Below are positions 44,927-57,503 of a stretch of 64,000 nt of DNA, in pieces. The notes below the pieces were generated by a model. The model was not told where the DNA came from. It saw only the letters and a program-made list of their open reading frames with translations, and ran no database searches. This DNA comes from an uncultured Caldilineaceae bacterium (GTDB taxonomy: Bacteria; Chloroflexota; Anaerolineae; Caldilineales; Caldilineaceae), in contig CATOTS010000028.1 of NCBI GenBank assembly GCA_951813625.1, positions 1 to 64,000 of the forward strand. Direction: 5' to 3'. The position numbers were made by a program, and so were the translations under genes. The first letter of the stretch is position 1. The number at the start of each line of letters is the position of its first letter.

Positions 44927-46165
44927 ATGCCTTTTGTTCCCAAGTCAATCGAAAGCAAAGCCGTTCACGGGGGCGAAGTCCGCCGCTACGCCCCGCGCGA
45001 CGGGCGAGTTGCTGCGGCGCCTGTCGTTGGCGGCATCGCGCCCAGCATCGGCTATGTCTACGAGGACAGCGAACGTCTTGACCGGGCGCTCGGCGGCGAC
45101 CCGGAGCTATACGTATACGGGCGTTACGGAAATCCCACCGTGGCGGCGTTCGAAAGGGCGATGGTGGAGCTGGAATGTCATGATATGCCGGAACGGGCCG
45201 ATGAGCATTTTGCCCTGGCTACCGGCAGCGGCATGGCTGCGGTAAGCCTGGCGGCGGCGGCCTGCGGCGTAGAGGCCGGCGCAACCGTTGCAGCGGCGCA
45301 GGATTGCTATGGCGCCACCTACTCTTTGGTGGACCAGCTCTGGCCCCGATACGGTGTAAAAGGCGTTTTTGTCGATGCCACTGACCTCGACGCGGTTGAG
45401 CGGACGCTGGTCGAGGAACGGCCGGTCGTACTGATTGTTGAGACGATCTCAAACCCGCTCCTCAAAGTGGTTGATATCCCGAGGTTGGCCGCGCTGTGCC
45501 ATGCCCAAGGAACGCTCCTGCTGGTCGACAATACGTTTGCCACGCCGGTTCTTTTTCGTCCCCTTGCGCACGGTGTCGATGTTGTGATCCACAGCGCCAC
45601 CAAGTATATTGGCGGCCACGGCGATGTGTTGGGGGGTGTCGTTGCGGCGCGCGGCGAGATGCGTCCCGCCTTTTGGGAACATCAGAAGAAGACCGGCGCC
45701 AATCTCGGTCCACACGAGGCTTGGCTGCTCCATCGCGGGATCAAGACGATGCCGCTGCGGGTTGAGCGTCAGTGCAGCAACGCTTGCACTGTTGCCGACC
45801 AGTTGAGGCTTCATCCGGCGCTTGCTGGCGTGCGCTACCCGGGTCTGCCCGATCATCCGCAGCATGAGGTTGCGAGTCGGATGTTCGGTTGCCGTGGATT
45901 TGGCGCTGTCGTGGCGCTTGAGTTGAAGGACGCAGGTCGCGAGGATGTTTTCCGCTTTCTCGAATCGTTGCAGATGGTCCAGCCGGCAACGACGGTCGGC
46001 GACCTCTATTCGTTGGTGCTCTATCCGAGCCATGCATCGCATCGCGCCTTGTCGCCGGCGCAGCGGGCTACCGTCGGCATATCGGAAGGACTGGTGCGCC
46101 TGGCCGTCGGCGTTGAGGAGCCACAGGACATTGTCGATGACATCTGTGCGGCACTGGAGGGTTGA
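44927..46165 (+). CDS. Cys/Met-metabolism PLP enzyme (methionine gamma-lyase or cystathionine gamma-synthase type)
   Basis: This fold-type I PLP enzyme has about 412 residues. The N-terminal YVYGRYGNPTVAAFERAMVELE and the substrate-binding GSGMAAVSLAA are typical. VETISNPLLKVVDIPRLA and LLVDNTFATPVLFRPLAHG hold the PLP-binding Asp, and HSATKYIGGHGDVLGG the Schiff-base Lys. It catalyses gamma- or beta-elimination or replacement on sulfur amino acids; the exact reaction is not decidable. ATG 44927 is preferred over the track TTG at 44900; neither has a strong ribosome-binding site. It begins about 30 bp after mreB. Confidence 0.85.
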   Translation: MPFVPKSIESKAVHGGEVRRYAPRDGRVAAAPVVGGIAPSIGYVYEDSERLDRALGGDPELYVYGRYGNPTVAAFERAMVELECHDMPERADEHFALATGSGMAAVSLAAAACGVEAGATVAAAQDCYGATYSLVDQLWPRYGVKGVFVDATDLDAVERTLVEERPVVLIVETISNPLLKVVDIPRLAALCHAQGTLLLVDNTFATPVLFRPLAHGVDVVIHSATKYIGGHGDVLGGVVAARGEMRPAFWEHQKKTGANLGPHEAWLLHRGIKTMPLRVERQCSNACTVADQLRLHPALAGVRYPGLPDHPQHEVASRMFGCRGFGAVVALELKDAGREDVFRFLESLQMVQPATTVGDLYSLVLYPSHASHRALSPAQRATVGISEGLVRLAVGVEEPQDIVDDICAALEG

Positions 46166-46223
46166 CATTCGCGGCTTTGGATCAGGTCTCCGGCCAATGT
46201 GCGAACACAGCCTCAATTGGATC

Positions 46224-46252
46224 TTGACATATGCTGTAGGGTCACATACAAT
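46224..46252 (+). promoter_or_regulatory. Promoter upstream of ridA
   Basis: Perfect TTGACA (46224-46229), a 17-bp spacer and TACAAT (46247-46252). It implies a leader of about 140 nt before ridA. Confidence 0.7.
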
Positions 46253-46401
46253 GTGCCGAAATCGGTAGTTGTTTCGGTTCTTGCCTGTGATTTCAGTATG
46301 ATTGTGATGCATAGGCGCGGCTGTTTTTGTGAGGCGGTGCCTGCCGGTCTTGAAGACGCACTATCGCGTGTCGTGATTTACATTCCTGTCGATCGTTCTG
46401 C

Positions 46402-46782
46402 ATGACTCAGACAATAATTCTTACGGAGAAAGCCCCCGCCGCAGTCGGCCCCTATTCCCAGGCCGTTGCAACTGACCAACTGATCTTCACCTCTGGTCAA
46501 ATTGGGATCCATCCTCTTACCGGTCAACTACGCCCGGGTATCGTCGAACAGACCCACCAAGTCTTGGAAAATCTTGCTGCTGTGCTGGACGCGGCCGGTT
46601 CCGGAATGGGTCAAATCGTAAAGACGACGATATTTCTGACGGATATAGCGGAATTCTCCACTGTAAACGAGATTTATGCGGCAGCGTTTCAGGACGATCC
46701 TCCTGCACGAAGTACAGTGCAAGTTGCCGCGTTGCCACTCGGTGCGCTGATAGAGATTGAGGCGATTGCGCTGCGCGCCTGA
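46402..46782 (+). CDS. ridA: RidA/YjgF enamine/imine deaminase
   Basis: This 126-residue RidA-family protein, normal in length, reads [27 protein letters not shown] at the N-terminus. The active-site Arg region is [23 protein letters not shown]. It hydrolyses reactive 2-aminoacrylate-type intermediates released by PLP enzymes and usually acts as a trimer. Proximity to the Cys/Met PLP enzyme just upstream fits that role, although ridA has its own promoter. Confidence 0.93.
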   Translation: MTQTIILTEKAPAAVGPYSQAVATDQLIFTSGQIGIHPLTGQLRPGIVEQTHQVLENLAAVLDAAGSGMGQIVKTTIFLTDIAEFSTVNEIYAAAFQDDPPARSTVQVAALPLGALIEIEAIALRA

Positions 46783-47033
46783 GTGAAATTCTCGCTGCCG
46801 AATCGAAGTATCTTTCCACACAGAAGACAAAGACAGTCTTCAGTCCCCCTTATACGCGTGCACGTTGTGCAGGTGTGTTCCTGCACAGTTGCGAGTGCGG
46901 AACTTGCGCGTTTGTTGCAGGAAGGAGGGCGATAGAACATTGGAAACACCGTTGCGATATTTTTCGCAATGCGATCATCAGCACTTTTCGTGCCGTGGGT
47001 AACCTTAATTGTATTGGAGGGTGCAAGACAGTT

Positions 47034-48395
47034 ATGTCAACTCAGCAAGCAGTGGCAGTGATGGAACCGGGCGCAGATTTCCTGATAGACGAGGAAACCG
47101 TCCTGAATTTGGACGACCATCCGATGACGCAACTCCTTGAGGAATTTGACGATTCCTATGTGAACCAGCCACAGACGGGCGACATCCGTCATGGCGTTGT
47201 TGTCGACAAGCGCGCTGGCGAACTGTTGATCGACATCGGATACAAGTCTGAGGGGATCGTCGCGGGTCGCGAGGTCGACCGCCTCGAAGACGAGTTCAAA
47301 GAGATGACCATCGGCGATGAAGTGCCGGTCTATGTGATGCGCGAAGACCGAGAAGGGAATCTCCTTCTCAGCATTTCGCGTGCCAGGGCTGAGAGCGATT
47401 GGAAACACGCTGAAGAGTTGCTCGAATCCCAGGACATTTTCACCGGTGCTGTCAGCGGTTTCAACCGGGGCGGTGTGATTGTCAAAATCGGGCAGGTGCG
47501 TGGCTTTGTGCCTGCCAGCCAGTTGAGCAGCGAGAGCCAGGCGATGCAGCTCACCGAGGGCGAGCCGGACAATCGTTGGATGAAGTTGATGGATACCGAG
47601 TTGCGGATGAAGGTGATCGACCTTGACCGGCGCCGCAATCGGCTCATCCTTTCAGAGCGGGTCGCGATCCGGGAGTGGCGGCGAGAACAGAAGGAAAAGC
47701 TGCTTGAATCTTTGGAGGAGAACACCGTATGCGAAGGTGTCGTCAGTAGCCTGGCCGACTTTGGAGCATTCGTCAATCTTGGCGGCGCCGACGGCCTGAT
47801 CCATCTTAGCGAACTGAGTTGGGGCCGTATCAGTCATCCGAGCGAAGTGGTCTCTATCGGTGAAAAGATCAAGGTGATGGTGCTGAATGTGGACCAGGAG
47901 CGTAAACGCATCGGTCTGAGCCTGCGCCGCCTGCTGCCCGAGCCGTGGGAGACTGTACCCGACCGCTACGAGGTAGGGCAGGTTGTGCGCGGCATCGTTA
48001 CCAAGCTGGTTCACTTCGGCGCCTTTGCCCGTCTGCACGAGGACACCATCGAAGGGCTGATTCACATTAGTGAACTGACCGAGCGCCGCATCAACCATCC
48101 GAGCGAGGTTGTCGCGGAAAAGCAGGAGCTGGAACTGCGCATCATCCGGATAGATACCGAAAAGCGCCGCATGGGCCTCAGCTTGAAGCAGGTGGCCCCC
48201 GAAGAGGAGTCGGTCGAGTTCGATTGGGAGCCGGTTCCCCTCGAAGAGAATAAAGCAAACGGCGCCGAGGGCGGCGCGGCGGCTGCCGAAGCCGGTGTCG
48301 AGGCCGCGCAGGCGCACGTTGAAACTGAAGCTGAAGCCGAAGACGCGCAGGGACAGGATCCGGAAGATCCGGAGTACGTTGAAGCGGTCATCTAG
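47034..48395 (+). CDS. rpsA: 30S ribosomal protein S1-like protein (four S1 domains)
   Basis: This 453-residue protein has four S1 RNA-binding domains. They begin near residues 50 ([26 protein letters not shown]), 135 ([19 protein letters not shown]), 230 ([31 protein letters not shown]) and 315 ([17 protein letters not shown]). An acidic Ala/Glu-rich tail follows. S1 brings mRNA to the 30S subunit; four-domain forms are usual outside proteobacteria. ATG 47034 is preferred; the track ORF from GTG 46875 has a non-homologous Cys-rich start. GGAGG lies 13 nt upstream, rather far. A terminator follows. Confidence 0.88.
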   Translation: MSTQQAVAVMEPGADFLIDEETVLNLDDHPMTQLLEEFDDSYVNQPQTGDIRHGVVVDKRAGELLIDIGYKSEGIVAGREVDRLEDEFKEMTIGDEVPVYVMREDREGNLLLSISRARAESDWKHAEELLESQDIFTGAVSGFNRGGVIVKIGQVRGFVPASQLSSESQAMQLTEGEPDNRWMKLMDTELRMKVIDLDRRRNRLILSERVAIREWRREQKEKLLESLEENTVCEGVVSSLADFGAFVNLGGADGLIHLSELSWGRISHPSEVVSIGEKIKVMVLNVDQERKRIGLSLRRLLPEPWETVPDRYEVGQVVRGIVTKLVHFGAFARLHEDTIEGLIHISELTERRINHPSEVVAEKQELELRIIRIDTEKRRMGLSLKQVAPEEESVEFDWEPVPLEENKANGAEGGAAAAEAGVEAAQAHVETEAEAEDAQGQDPEDPEYVEAVI

Positions 48396-48485
48396 TCTAT
48401 CGATTTGGTGTCTTTGGTTGGTTGCTGACGCGGCGTGAACGACCGCAGAAAGCGGCTTTGTAACCTGCGGAATTAACGCAGTTGG

Positions 48486-48523
48486 AAAGGGTGCCGGGTA
48501 TTTCGACCGGCACCCCTTTTTTG
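48486..48523 (+). terminator. Intrinsic terminator after rpsA
   Basis: GGGTGCCGG and CCGGCACCC form a 9-bp stem with a 9-nt loop, followed by CTTTTTTG. Confidence 0.88.
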
Positions 48524-48528
48524 CTAAA

Positions 48529-48558
48529 TTGACAAATCGGGCGGGCCGTCGTTACAAT
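48529..48558 (+). promoter_or_regulatory. Promoter upstream of clpC
   Basis: TTGACA (48529-48534), an 18-bp spacer and TACAAT (48553-48558) follow directly after the rpsA terminator. The start of clpC lies about 300 bp further, so the transcript would have a long leader; the 94-codon track ORF inside it (48576-48860) has no recognisable features. Confidence 0.65.
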
Positions 48559-48865
48559 ATGGTCGATGGTACCGGATGCCCGCAAGGCCGACCTGCGAGC
48601 CGAGTCAGTTCTCCGTTTTCCCGATACGCCGGTGCTCTCAAGCGGTCCTTCCGGCCACAAGTACGCCAATTGCACCTTTAATTTCGACAGGCGATGGGCG
48701 GTCTTCGTCCGAGGCAATTCGCCCCGATTCAGTCTTGGAGGATGAACCGTTGCGCGGGATCGAATCGGAATTCTCATTACGGCAGCCTGTTAGCGCATAT
48801 GTTAGATTGGCGGAGTCCAAATTGCATACGCGCAGGACTAAGCGACGATTGAAGGAATGAACCTA

Positions 48866-51472
<2,607 letters not shown>

Positions 51473-51514
51473 AGAGTGTTCCAGAGAGAACGGTCGTAGA
51501 TTCGGATAGCAAGG

Positions 51515-51539
51515 GACCCCAGAGATGGGGTCTTTTTTT
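51515..51539 (+). terminator. Intrinsic terminator after clpC
   Basis: GACCCC-AGAGAT-GGGGTC followed by seven T. Confidence 0.9.
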
Positions 51540-51630
51540 GGTACCTGTTTTGTGATTTGCAAGGACAGTCGTATCATTATGATTCTGCGAGCGGTCTCCT
51601 CGCACCGATTACAACAGGAGGAAGAACAGG

Positions 51631-52518
51631 ATGAATGAGCGCGTAGGGTTTGTCGGGCTTGGCATCATGGGGCAAGGCATGGCCCGGAACCTATTGAAAG
51701 CGGGATATAACGTGCGAGTCTGGAACCGCACATCAAGCCGAATGGACCCGCTGATCGAAGCGGGCGCGACGGCAGGCGCCAGCCCGGCGGATGTTGCTGC
51801 AAACTGCGACATTATCGCCGTCTGCGTCAGCGACACGCCGGATGTCGAGGAGGTTATTCTGGGCGAGAATGGCATCCTCTCCGGCGTTCACGCGGGCGCG
51901 CTGGTCATTGATTTCAGCACGATCAGCCCGCAGGCGACGATTGATATCGCCGAGCAGCTGAACGCAAAGGGCGTCAAGATGCTTGACGCGCCCGTGAGCG
52001 GCGGCAGCGAAGGCGCGGTCAACGGGACGCTCAGCATCATGATCGGCGGGGATGAGGACCAGGTGGAACGGGCAAGAGGCGTATTCGAGGCGATGGGCAA
52101 TACGATAACGCACGTTGGAAAGCAGGGTGCGGGCCAGACCGTGAAGCTTGTCAACCAGATTCTGGTCGTCGGTAACTGTCTGGCGATGTGCGAGGCGCTC
52201 ATTTTTGCCCAGGCTGGCGGCGTCGATCTGGAAAGGTGCCTCAACGCAGTCACCGGCGGCGCGGCTGGCAGTTGGATGCTTGCCAACCGCGGGCCTCAGA
52301 TCATCGACCGGGACTGGCGGCCCGGCTTCACAATCAACCTGCAACAGAAGGACGTGCGTCTGATCATGCAAGAGGCGGACGCTCTGGGCGTTCCGGTTCT
52401 GCTGTCAGGCCAAGTCTTCAGCCTCTATCGCACGCTGCAGCAGGCCGGATTGGGCGAAGAGGGCAACCACGCGCTAGTCAAGGCACTTGAGAATCTGAGT
52501 GGCGTAAAGGTGGGCTGA
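51631..52518 (+). CDS. NAD(P)-dependent beta-hydroxyacid dehydrogenase (3-hydroxyisobutyrate dehydrogenase family)
   Basis: This 295-residue protein has an N-terminal Rossmann fold VGFVGLGIMGQGMARNLLKAGY. The substrate signature is DAPVSGGSEGAVNGTLSIM and the catalytic Lys region is GQTVKLVNQILVVGN (about residue 170). The C-terminal FTINLQQKDVRLIMQEADALGVPVLL is typical of tartronate semialdehyde reductase/3-hydroxyisobutyrate dehydrogenase. It oxidises or reduces a short hydroxy acid, perhaps connected to the sugar-acid enzymes elsewhere in the window. AGGAGGAAGAACAGG precedes the ATG. It is a single gene between terminator-bounded units. Confidence 0.9.
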   Translation: MNERVGFVGLGIMGQGMARNLLKAGYNVRVWNRTSSRMDPLIEAGATAGASPADVAANCDIIAVCVSDTPDVEEVILGENGILSGVHAGALVIDFSTISPQATIDIAEQLNAKGVKMLDAPVSGGSEGAVNGTLSIMIGGDEDQVERARGVFEAMGNTITHVGKQGAGQTVKLVNQILVVGNCLAMCEALIFAQAGGVDLERCLNAVTGGAAGSWMLANRGPQIIDRDWRPGFTINLQQKDVRLIMQEADALGVPVLLSGQVFSLYRTLQQAGLGEEGNHALVKALENLSGVKVG

Positions 52519-52832
52519 TTGCCGACCGCCTCATCTAAACGGCTGGGCATTGGATACTGGCCTGGAACAAGGGACGTCCGATTCCGTAGAAGACCGGGCG
52601 AGGCAGCGATTGGGCAATGGCTTACAGAAATGAAACGTTAAGGTCGTATTAAATGGACCATAAGGCAGATTTAGAGACCTTTAGCGAGACTCCTGTTACT
52701 ATGGAGTCTGTCCGTCAAGCCTCCAGTAGTTCTGTCTGAAGCAGCGGCGTTTCAGACAATGCAACTTGGGGAGACTGAAATACGTACTGTCTCGAAGAGG
52801 CCGGGCAATTCAACTCCCAGGGATAAACATAG
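52519..52832. other. Intergenic region before the efflux operon
   Basis: This 314-bp gap has no gene. It holds an inverted repeat AGACTCC (52687-52693) / GGAGTCT (52703-52709), whose loop includes a possible -10 (TACTAT). Nothing else is recognised. Confidence 0.4.
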
Positions 52833-54305
52833 ATGAAGAGACTGTTGATTGCGATTGTAGTGATCGCGGTGATTGGCGCGGCAGGTTGGTTCGGCTTCCA
52901 ACGTTTTGAGGAGCGCCGGGAAGCTCTGGCCGAGGTCCCTAGTTACGAGACTGCAACGGTCGAACGCGGCACAATCAGCAGCACTGTGAGCGCAACCGGC
53001 AGCATCGAGCCCGAAGCCGAGGTTGCGCTCTCTTTTCGCGCCAGCGGTCCGGTCGAACAGGTATTGGTTTCGGTCGGTCAGGCAGTGGAGGCCGGGCAGC
53101 TGCTGGCGCAACTGGATGTCACTGACGCGGCGTTAGCCCTCGATCAGGCCGATGTTTCGCTTCTGATTAGCCGCGCGCAACTGGAGAAGTTGGAAAAGCC
53201 GCCGTCGGAGGCTGACGTTATCGCCGCGCAGGCAAACGTGACGGTTGCCCAGGCCAGCGTTGCCAGTGCGGAAGCGACCCTGGCGAGCGCGCAAGCCAGC
53301 TACCGCGACCTGTTGGCCGGCGCAACCGAGCAGGAGCTTGCCGTACAGGAAGCGCAAGTACGCCAGGCGGCTGTGAACGTGCGACAGGCGCAGAGCGCGT
53401 ATGATGAAGTCAAGCATTTCCCTGATGCAGGCGCATCGGCCCAAGCCGTCCAGCTGGAGCAGACAACGATCAGCTATGAAGTGGCGCAGGCCCAGTTTGC
53501 ATTGACCAGGCAGGCAGCGGACGAGGCCCAGATCGCGGCGGCCCTGGCGCAGATCGCGCAGGCGGAACTGGGTGTGCGCCAGGCTCTCAGCAATCTCCTG
53601 GTGGCGCAGGACGCTCTTGATTCGCTGCTTGAGGGGCAGTCGGAGGAGGACCTTGATATTGCGCGCGCGCAGGTGCGCCAGGCCGAGTTGAGCAAATTGC
53701 AGGCGCAGAACACGCTCAACAACGCCATGCTCTACGCGCCCATCAAAGGCGTTGTCAGCCAGGTAAATCTGCGCCAGGGCGAACTGTATGGGAGCAGCGC
53801 GTTGCCCGCGGTCGTGCTGACCGACCTGGACAGCTTTCACATGACCGTTTTGGTCGACGAGATTGACGTTCGTCAGGTTCAGACGGGACAGACTGTGCGC
53901 CTCAGCCTGGACGCACTTCCCGATGCCGACATAGTCGGCCAGGTGACGAAGGTCTCGCCCACCGCCCGCGATGTCGGGGGCGTCGTGGCCTACGAAGTCG
54001 AGATTGTGCCCGAGTCGACCGATGCCCAATTAAAGGCCGGTATGAGCGCGACCGCCATCATTACGACAGCACGTGTGGACAATGTACTGCTTGTGCCCAA
54101 TCGCTACATTCAGCTCGACCGTGAATCGGGGCGGGCATTCGTGCAGAAGATTATCAATCAGACGCCCACTTTGCAGGAAATAGAGATGGGACTGCGCAAT
54201 GATCGCTTCACCCAGGTGCTTGCGGGTCTTGGCGACGCGGACGAGATCGCTTTGATCAGGACCAGCAGTGAAGAGCAGTTGCGCAGCGCGATCTTCGGCA
54301 ACTAG
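52833..54305 (+). CDS. HlyD-family periplasmic adaptor (MacA-like)
   Basis: This 490-residue protein has an N-terminal membrane anchor (LLIAIVVIAVIGAAGWFGF). The lipoyl/barrel-sandwich half (VERGTISSTVSATGSIEPEAEVALSF) and a long Ala/Gln-rich coiled-coil hairpin at about residues 85-295 (AQANVTVAQASVASAEATLASAQ) follow. The second lipoyl half is LYAPIKGVVSQVNLRQGELYG, and a beta-barrel completes it. It would link the MacB-type ABC permease to the outside. The coiled coil is longer than in most MacA proteins, with two helical pairs. First gene of a four-gene operon. Confidence 0.88.
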   Translation: MKRLLIAIVVIAVIGAAGWFGFQRFEERREALAEVPSYETATVERGTISSTVSATGSIEPEAEVALSFRASGPVEQVLVSVGQAVEAGQLLAQLDVTDAALALDQADVSLLISRAQLEKLEKPPSEADVIAAQANVTVAQASVASAEATLASAQASYRDLLAGATEQELAVQEAQVRQAAVNVRQAQSAYDEVKHFPDAGASAQAVQLEQTTISYEVAQAQFALTRQAADEAQIAAALAQIAQAELGVRQALSNLLVAQDALDSLLEGQSEEDLDIARAQVRQAELSKLQAQNTLNNAMLYAPIKGVVSQVNLRQGELYGSSALPAVVLTDLDSFHMTVLVDEIDVRQVQTGQTVRLSLDALPDADIVGQVTKVSPTARDVGGVVAYEVEIVPESTDAQLKAGMSATAIITTARVDNVLLVPNRYIQLDRESGRAFVQKIINQTPTLQEIEMGLRNDRFTQVLAGLGDADEIALIRTSSEEQLRSAIFGN

Positions 54306-54343
54306 CGTTCAATCGGAAAAGTGGAAACGTAACCCAGAGTCAG

Positions 54344-55147
54344 ATGTTTAAACCTTCTCCTGGTGGGACCGGTGCCAACGGGTCTGAGCCACAAGTTGAC
54401 AAATATCCGGTCATCGAGACCATTGGCCTGACAAAGACCTACACGATGGGCGATGTGGAGGTTCACGCCCTCCAGGGTGTGGATATGACTGTCCACGTCG
54501 GCGAAATGTTGGCGATCATGGGGCCGAGCGGCAGCGGCAAATCGACGCTGATGAACATTATTGGCTGCCTGGATGTGCCATCATCCGGTCTATATCGTCT
54601 GGACGGAATCGACGTAGCGATGCTGGACGACAACGCGTTGGCGGATATCCGGAGCTTGAAGGTCGGTTATGTCTTCCAGAACTTCAATCTGCTGCCGCGT
54701 ACGACGGCGCAGGCGAATGTTGAACTTCCTTTGCTGTACGCAGGAATCGGGGGCCGTGAACGGCGTCAAAGGGCCGAGGAGGTTCTGAAAACGGTGAGGC
54801 TGGACCACCGCGGGGGGCACAAGCCGAACGAACTGTCCGGAGGCCAGCAACAGCGCGTCGCCATCGCGCGTGCGCTGATCAACCGGCCGCAGCTGATCCT
54901 GGCCGACGAGCCGACCGGCAATTTGGATACGAGGAACAGCGTTGGGATCATGGAGCTTTTCCAGCAGCTTAACGAAGAGCAGGGCATCACGATCATCTTC
55001 GTCACCCACAATCCTGAAGTCGCTGACTACTGCGATCGGGTCGTTCGTGTGCGTGACGGGCTGATTGAGAGCGACGAGCGCAACTCGCCTGTCGGGGGTG
55101 AGGCGCCGCCTTTCCAGGCGATGCCGAGCGTGGCGACCGGCCAGTAG
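54344..55147 (+). CDS. MacB/LolD-type ABC transporter ATPase
   Basis: This 267-residue ATPase has Walker A GPSGSGKSTLMN, signature LSGGQQQRVAIARA and Walker B LILADEPTGNLDTRN, with the LolD/MacB-type ending FVTHNPEVADYCDRVVRVRDG. It works with the FtsX-domain permease encoded next, providing mechanical energy for efflux rather than classical transport. In MacB itself the ATPase and permease are fused; here they are separate. A 38-bp gap follows the adaptor gene. Confidence 0.92.
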   Translation: MFKPSPGGTGANGSEPQVDKYPVIETIGLTKTYTMGDVEVHALQGVDMTVHVGEMLAIMGPSGSGKSTLMNIIGCLDVPSSGLYRLDGIDVAMLDDNALADIRSLKVGYVFQNFNLLPRTTAQANVELPLLYAGIGGRERRQRAEEVLKTVRLDHRGGHKPNELSGGQQQRVAIARALINRPQLILADEPTGNLDTRNSVGIMELFQQLNEEQGITIIFVTHNPEVADYCDRVVRVRDGLIESDERNSPVGGEAPPFQAMPSVATGQ

Positions 55148-55233
55148 ACCGGCGAGCGCGCCCGTTCCCCGGCCGATGATGTCTCATTGTTTCCGTCTCT
55201 GGCCTCTGCGAAAGAGTCTTTACGGCAAAGATA

Positions 55234-56481
55234 ATGCACTTTTACGAATCTGTTCGCGTTGCCATGCTGGCCCTGGCCGCCAACAAACTCCGTTCCGGGC
55301 TGACTATGCTCGGTATCATCATTGGCGTTGGCGCGGTGATCGCGCTGCTGAGCATCGGGCGGGGCGTTGAAAGGTTTTTCGTCGAGCAGTTTACCAGCCT
55401 CGGTACGAATCTACTCTACATTTTTCCCGGTCAACTGAGCGGTGGGCCGCCCCAAGAACGGGGTCGTGACGTAGGCGTTCTTACCTTGAACGACAGTTAC
55501 GCCATTGCCAATCCCTTGCGCGTGCCCGACGTCATCGCGGTTTCGCCCGAGGTGACCGGGAGAGTCGTTGTCGCCAGGGGCAGCAGTGATCTGGAGGTCT
55601 CGGTAAGCGGCGTTACCGCCACCTACCAGGATGCGCTCTTGGGGGAAGCTGCGATAGGCTCCTTCGTCGGCGAAACGGACGTTCAGGAGCGCGGCCGCGT
55701 TGTCGTGCTCGGCTCGGATGTCTTCGGCAGTCTGTTCGACCCGAACGAGGACCCCCTTGAACAGACGATTCGAGTGAACAATATACTTTTCCGCGTGATT
55801 GGTGTGATGGAGGAGCGGGGCGCGGGCATTGGCGGGGCCAATCTGGATGAGACGATATTCGTGCCGCTGACAACGGCATCCGACCGTTTATTCAGGCGGC
55901 GAACGGTAAGCGGCGACTATATCGTCAACGTCATCTACGCCACCGTGAGCTCGGAAGAACGCATGGAGGCCGCCCAGGAACAGATTGCCGAACTGCTGCG
56001 CGAACGGCACAACATCGACTTTCAGGGTGAGGACGATTTCTCCATTATCAACCAGTCAGATCTACTCTCAATCTTCGGCGACATACTCGGTCTTTTCACC
56101 CTCTTCTTAAGCGCGATCGCCTTTATCAGCCTGCTTGTCGGCGGCATCGGCATCATGAACATTATGCTGGTCAGCGTAACGGAGCGGACGCGGGAGATCG
56201 GGCTGCGCAAGGCGGTGGGGGCCAAACGGCGAAATGTGCTGGGCCAGTTCCTCATCGAAGCGGTAACGCTGGCGCTGATAGGGGGGATCCTGGGAATTAT
56301 TCTGGGCGGGGGCGGGGCTCTTGCCGCCACTTCATTTATCAATAACTTCAGTGCGGTCGTAGGCATCGATGCCATTGTCATTGCGCTTCTATTTTCGACG
56401 GCGGTGGGCCTTTTCTTCGGTATCTATCCCGCCTATCGCGCCAGTCGGTTGAACCCTATCGACGCCCTGCGCTATGAGTAA
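55234..56481 (+). CDS. MacB-type ABC transporter permease (FtsX domain)
   Basis: This 415-residue protein has four membrane helices. Helix 1 is in NKLRSGLTMLGIIIGVGAVIALLSIG, followed by a large periplasmic MacB_PCD domain (residues about 45-270). The three-helix FtsX domain has TERTREIGLRKAVGAKRRNVLGQFLIEA, the cytoplasmic loop that contacts the ATPase. It ends GIYPAYRASRLNPIDALRYE, the hallmark of the family. It probably exports a lipid-like, peptide or antibiotic substrate. The last 8 bp overlap the SH3 gene. Confidence 0.92.
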   Translation: MHFYESVRVAMLALAANKLRSGLTMLGIIIGVGAVIALLSIGRGVERFFVEQFTSLGTNLLYIFPGQLSGGPPQERGRDVGVLTLNDSYAIANPLRVPDVIAVSPEVTGRVVVARGSSDLEVSVSGVTATYQDALLGEAAIGSFVGETDVQERGRVVVLGSDVFGSLFDPNEDPLEQTIRVNNILFRVIGVMEERGAGIGGANLDETIFVPLTTASDRLFRRRTVSGDYIVNVIYATVSSEERMEAAQEQIAELLRERHNIDFQGEDDFSIINQSDLLSIFGDILGLFTLFLSAIAFISLLVGGIGIMNIMLVSVTERTREIGLRKAVGAKRRNVLGQFLIEAVTLALIGGILGIILGGGGALAATSFINNFSAVVGIDAIVIALLFSTAVGLFFGIYPAYRASRLNPIDALRYE

Positions 56482-57463
56482 CCGTCGAACGCGCCTCTGC
56501 TCAGGGTTTTCGCGATCTGAGTCTGCTCACCTGTTGCGCATCGCGCGTTGGACGCTCTTCTTGGGCTGCATTTTGTTGATGGCGGCTGGCTGTGGGCGCG
56601 CCCGAGGCGGGACGACGCCACTGCCGCCAGGCACTCGCGTCGTCCAGCCTACGCCGGACTTCAGCTCTTCAACGCAGGGGGATGCGACGGCAACGCAGAC
56701 TGCGAACGGCGCGGCTGATGCAGTCCGCAATCGGATCGCTCAACAGCAGACACAGGCATCCCCGACCCGGACCTCTGCCGTTGACCAGCCTACTTTGACT
56801 CCATCCGTGTTGCAGCTCCATCCCGAACTAGCCGTCTTTGACCGCCCAACCGCTTTGGGCATCGTGGTCGGGGGCGGCGCGCTATATGCCGTTCCGGGCG
56901 GCGGCGCAGTCGTCAACATGCAGGTAGGCGCGACCCTAACCATCACTGGGCGTTCTGCTGACGGCGGCTGGTACGCGGCCTACCTGGCGGACGGAACTGC
57001 CGGCTGGGCGCTGGCGTCGCAGGTGCGAGTCTTTGGCGATGCCGGCGGGCTGGAGGTCGTGCAGGAATCGCTGGGCCCGGCGGCAGTTGCCACAATGATA
57101 GCAGAAGCGAGCAGGCCTCAGCAGCCGCTCGTTACCCCTGCTGCCGGGCAAGCAGCGACGCAAGGGGGAGGTGCCGCGCCCGCTGCGGGGGCAGCGGACA
57201 CCGCGCCGGTGATCACGGGGCCTTCGGTCACTGTCGTGGTTGAGGGGGCCAATGTGCGCGCCGGCCCGAGCACGGAGTTTCCGGTCGTTGGCGGTCTTTA
57301 CCAAAATGAACAGGCGGCCCTGCTGGCGCGCAACGGGAGCGGCGACTGGCTGCAGGTGCAGCTGCCCGACAGCGTCGGCTGGATCTTCGCGCCGCTTGTC
57401 GAGACCAGTGTGCCCATCTCCGAGCTGGCGGTAGCTGAACCGCCGGCAGCCAACGAACCATAA
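56474..57463 (+). CDS. Lipoprotein with SH3-like domains
   Basis: This 329-residue protein has signal peptide LFLGCILLMAAGC (lipobox AAGC at about residue 40, so a longer N-region than usual). A Thr/Pro/Gln-rich linker follows. A first bacterial SH3-like domain (MQVGATLTITGRSADGGWYAAYLADGTAGWALA, about 155-200) and a second (VVVEGANVRAGPSTEFPVVG ... VGWIFAPLVE, about 255-310) complete it. SH3b domains bind cell-wall peptides or act as adaptors. It overlaps the MacB-type permease gene by 8 nt and so belongs to the export operon, perhaps as an envelope accessory. Confidence 0.8.
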   Translation: MSNRRTRLCSGFSRSESAHLLRIARWTLFLGCILLMAAGCGRARGGTTPLPPGTRVVQPTPDFSSSTQGDATATQTANGAADAVRNRIAQQQTQASPTRTSAVDQPTLTPSVLQLHPELAVFDRPTALGIVVGGGALYAVPGGGAVVNMQVGATLTITGRSADGGWYAAYLADGTAGWALASQVRVFGDAGGLEVVQESLGPAAVATMIAEASRPQQPLVTPAAGQAATQGGGAAPAAGAADTAPVITGPSVTVVVEGANVRAGPSTEFPVVGGLYQNEQAALLARNGSGDWLQVQLPDSVGWIFAPLVETSVPISELAVAEPPAANEP

Positions 57464-57503
57464 GCCAAAGAAAGTGTAGGGTGGACCTCGGCGGGACTTT
57501 CAG

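Noticed and set aside
48576-48860. 94-aa ORF between the clpC promoter and clpC
   Set aside because: No recognised motif, no ribosome-binding site and unusual composition; treated as leader sequence, though not excluded.
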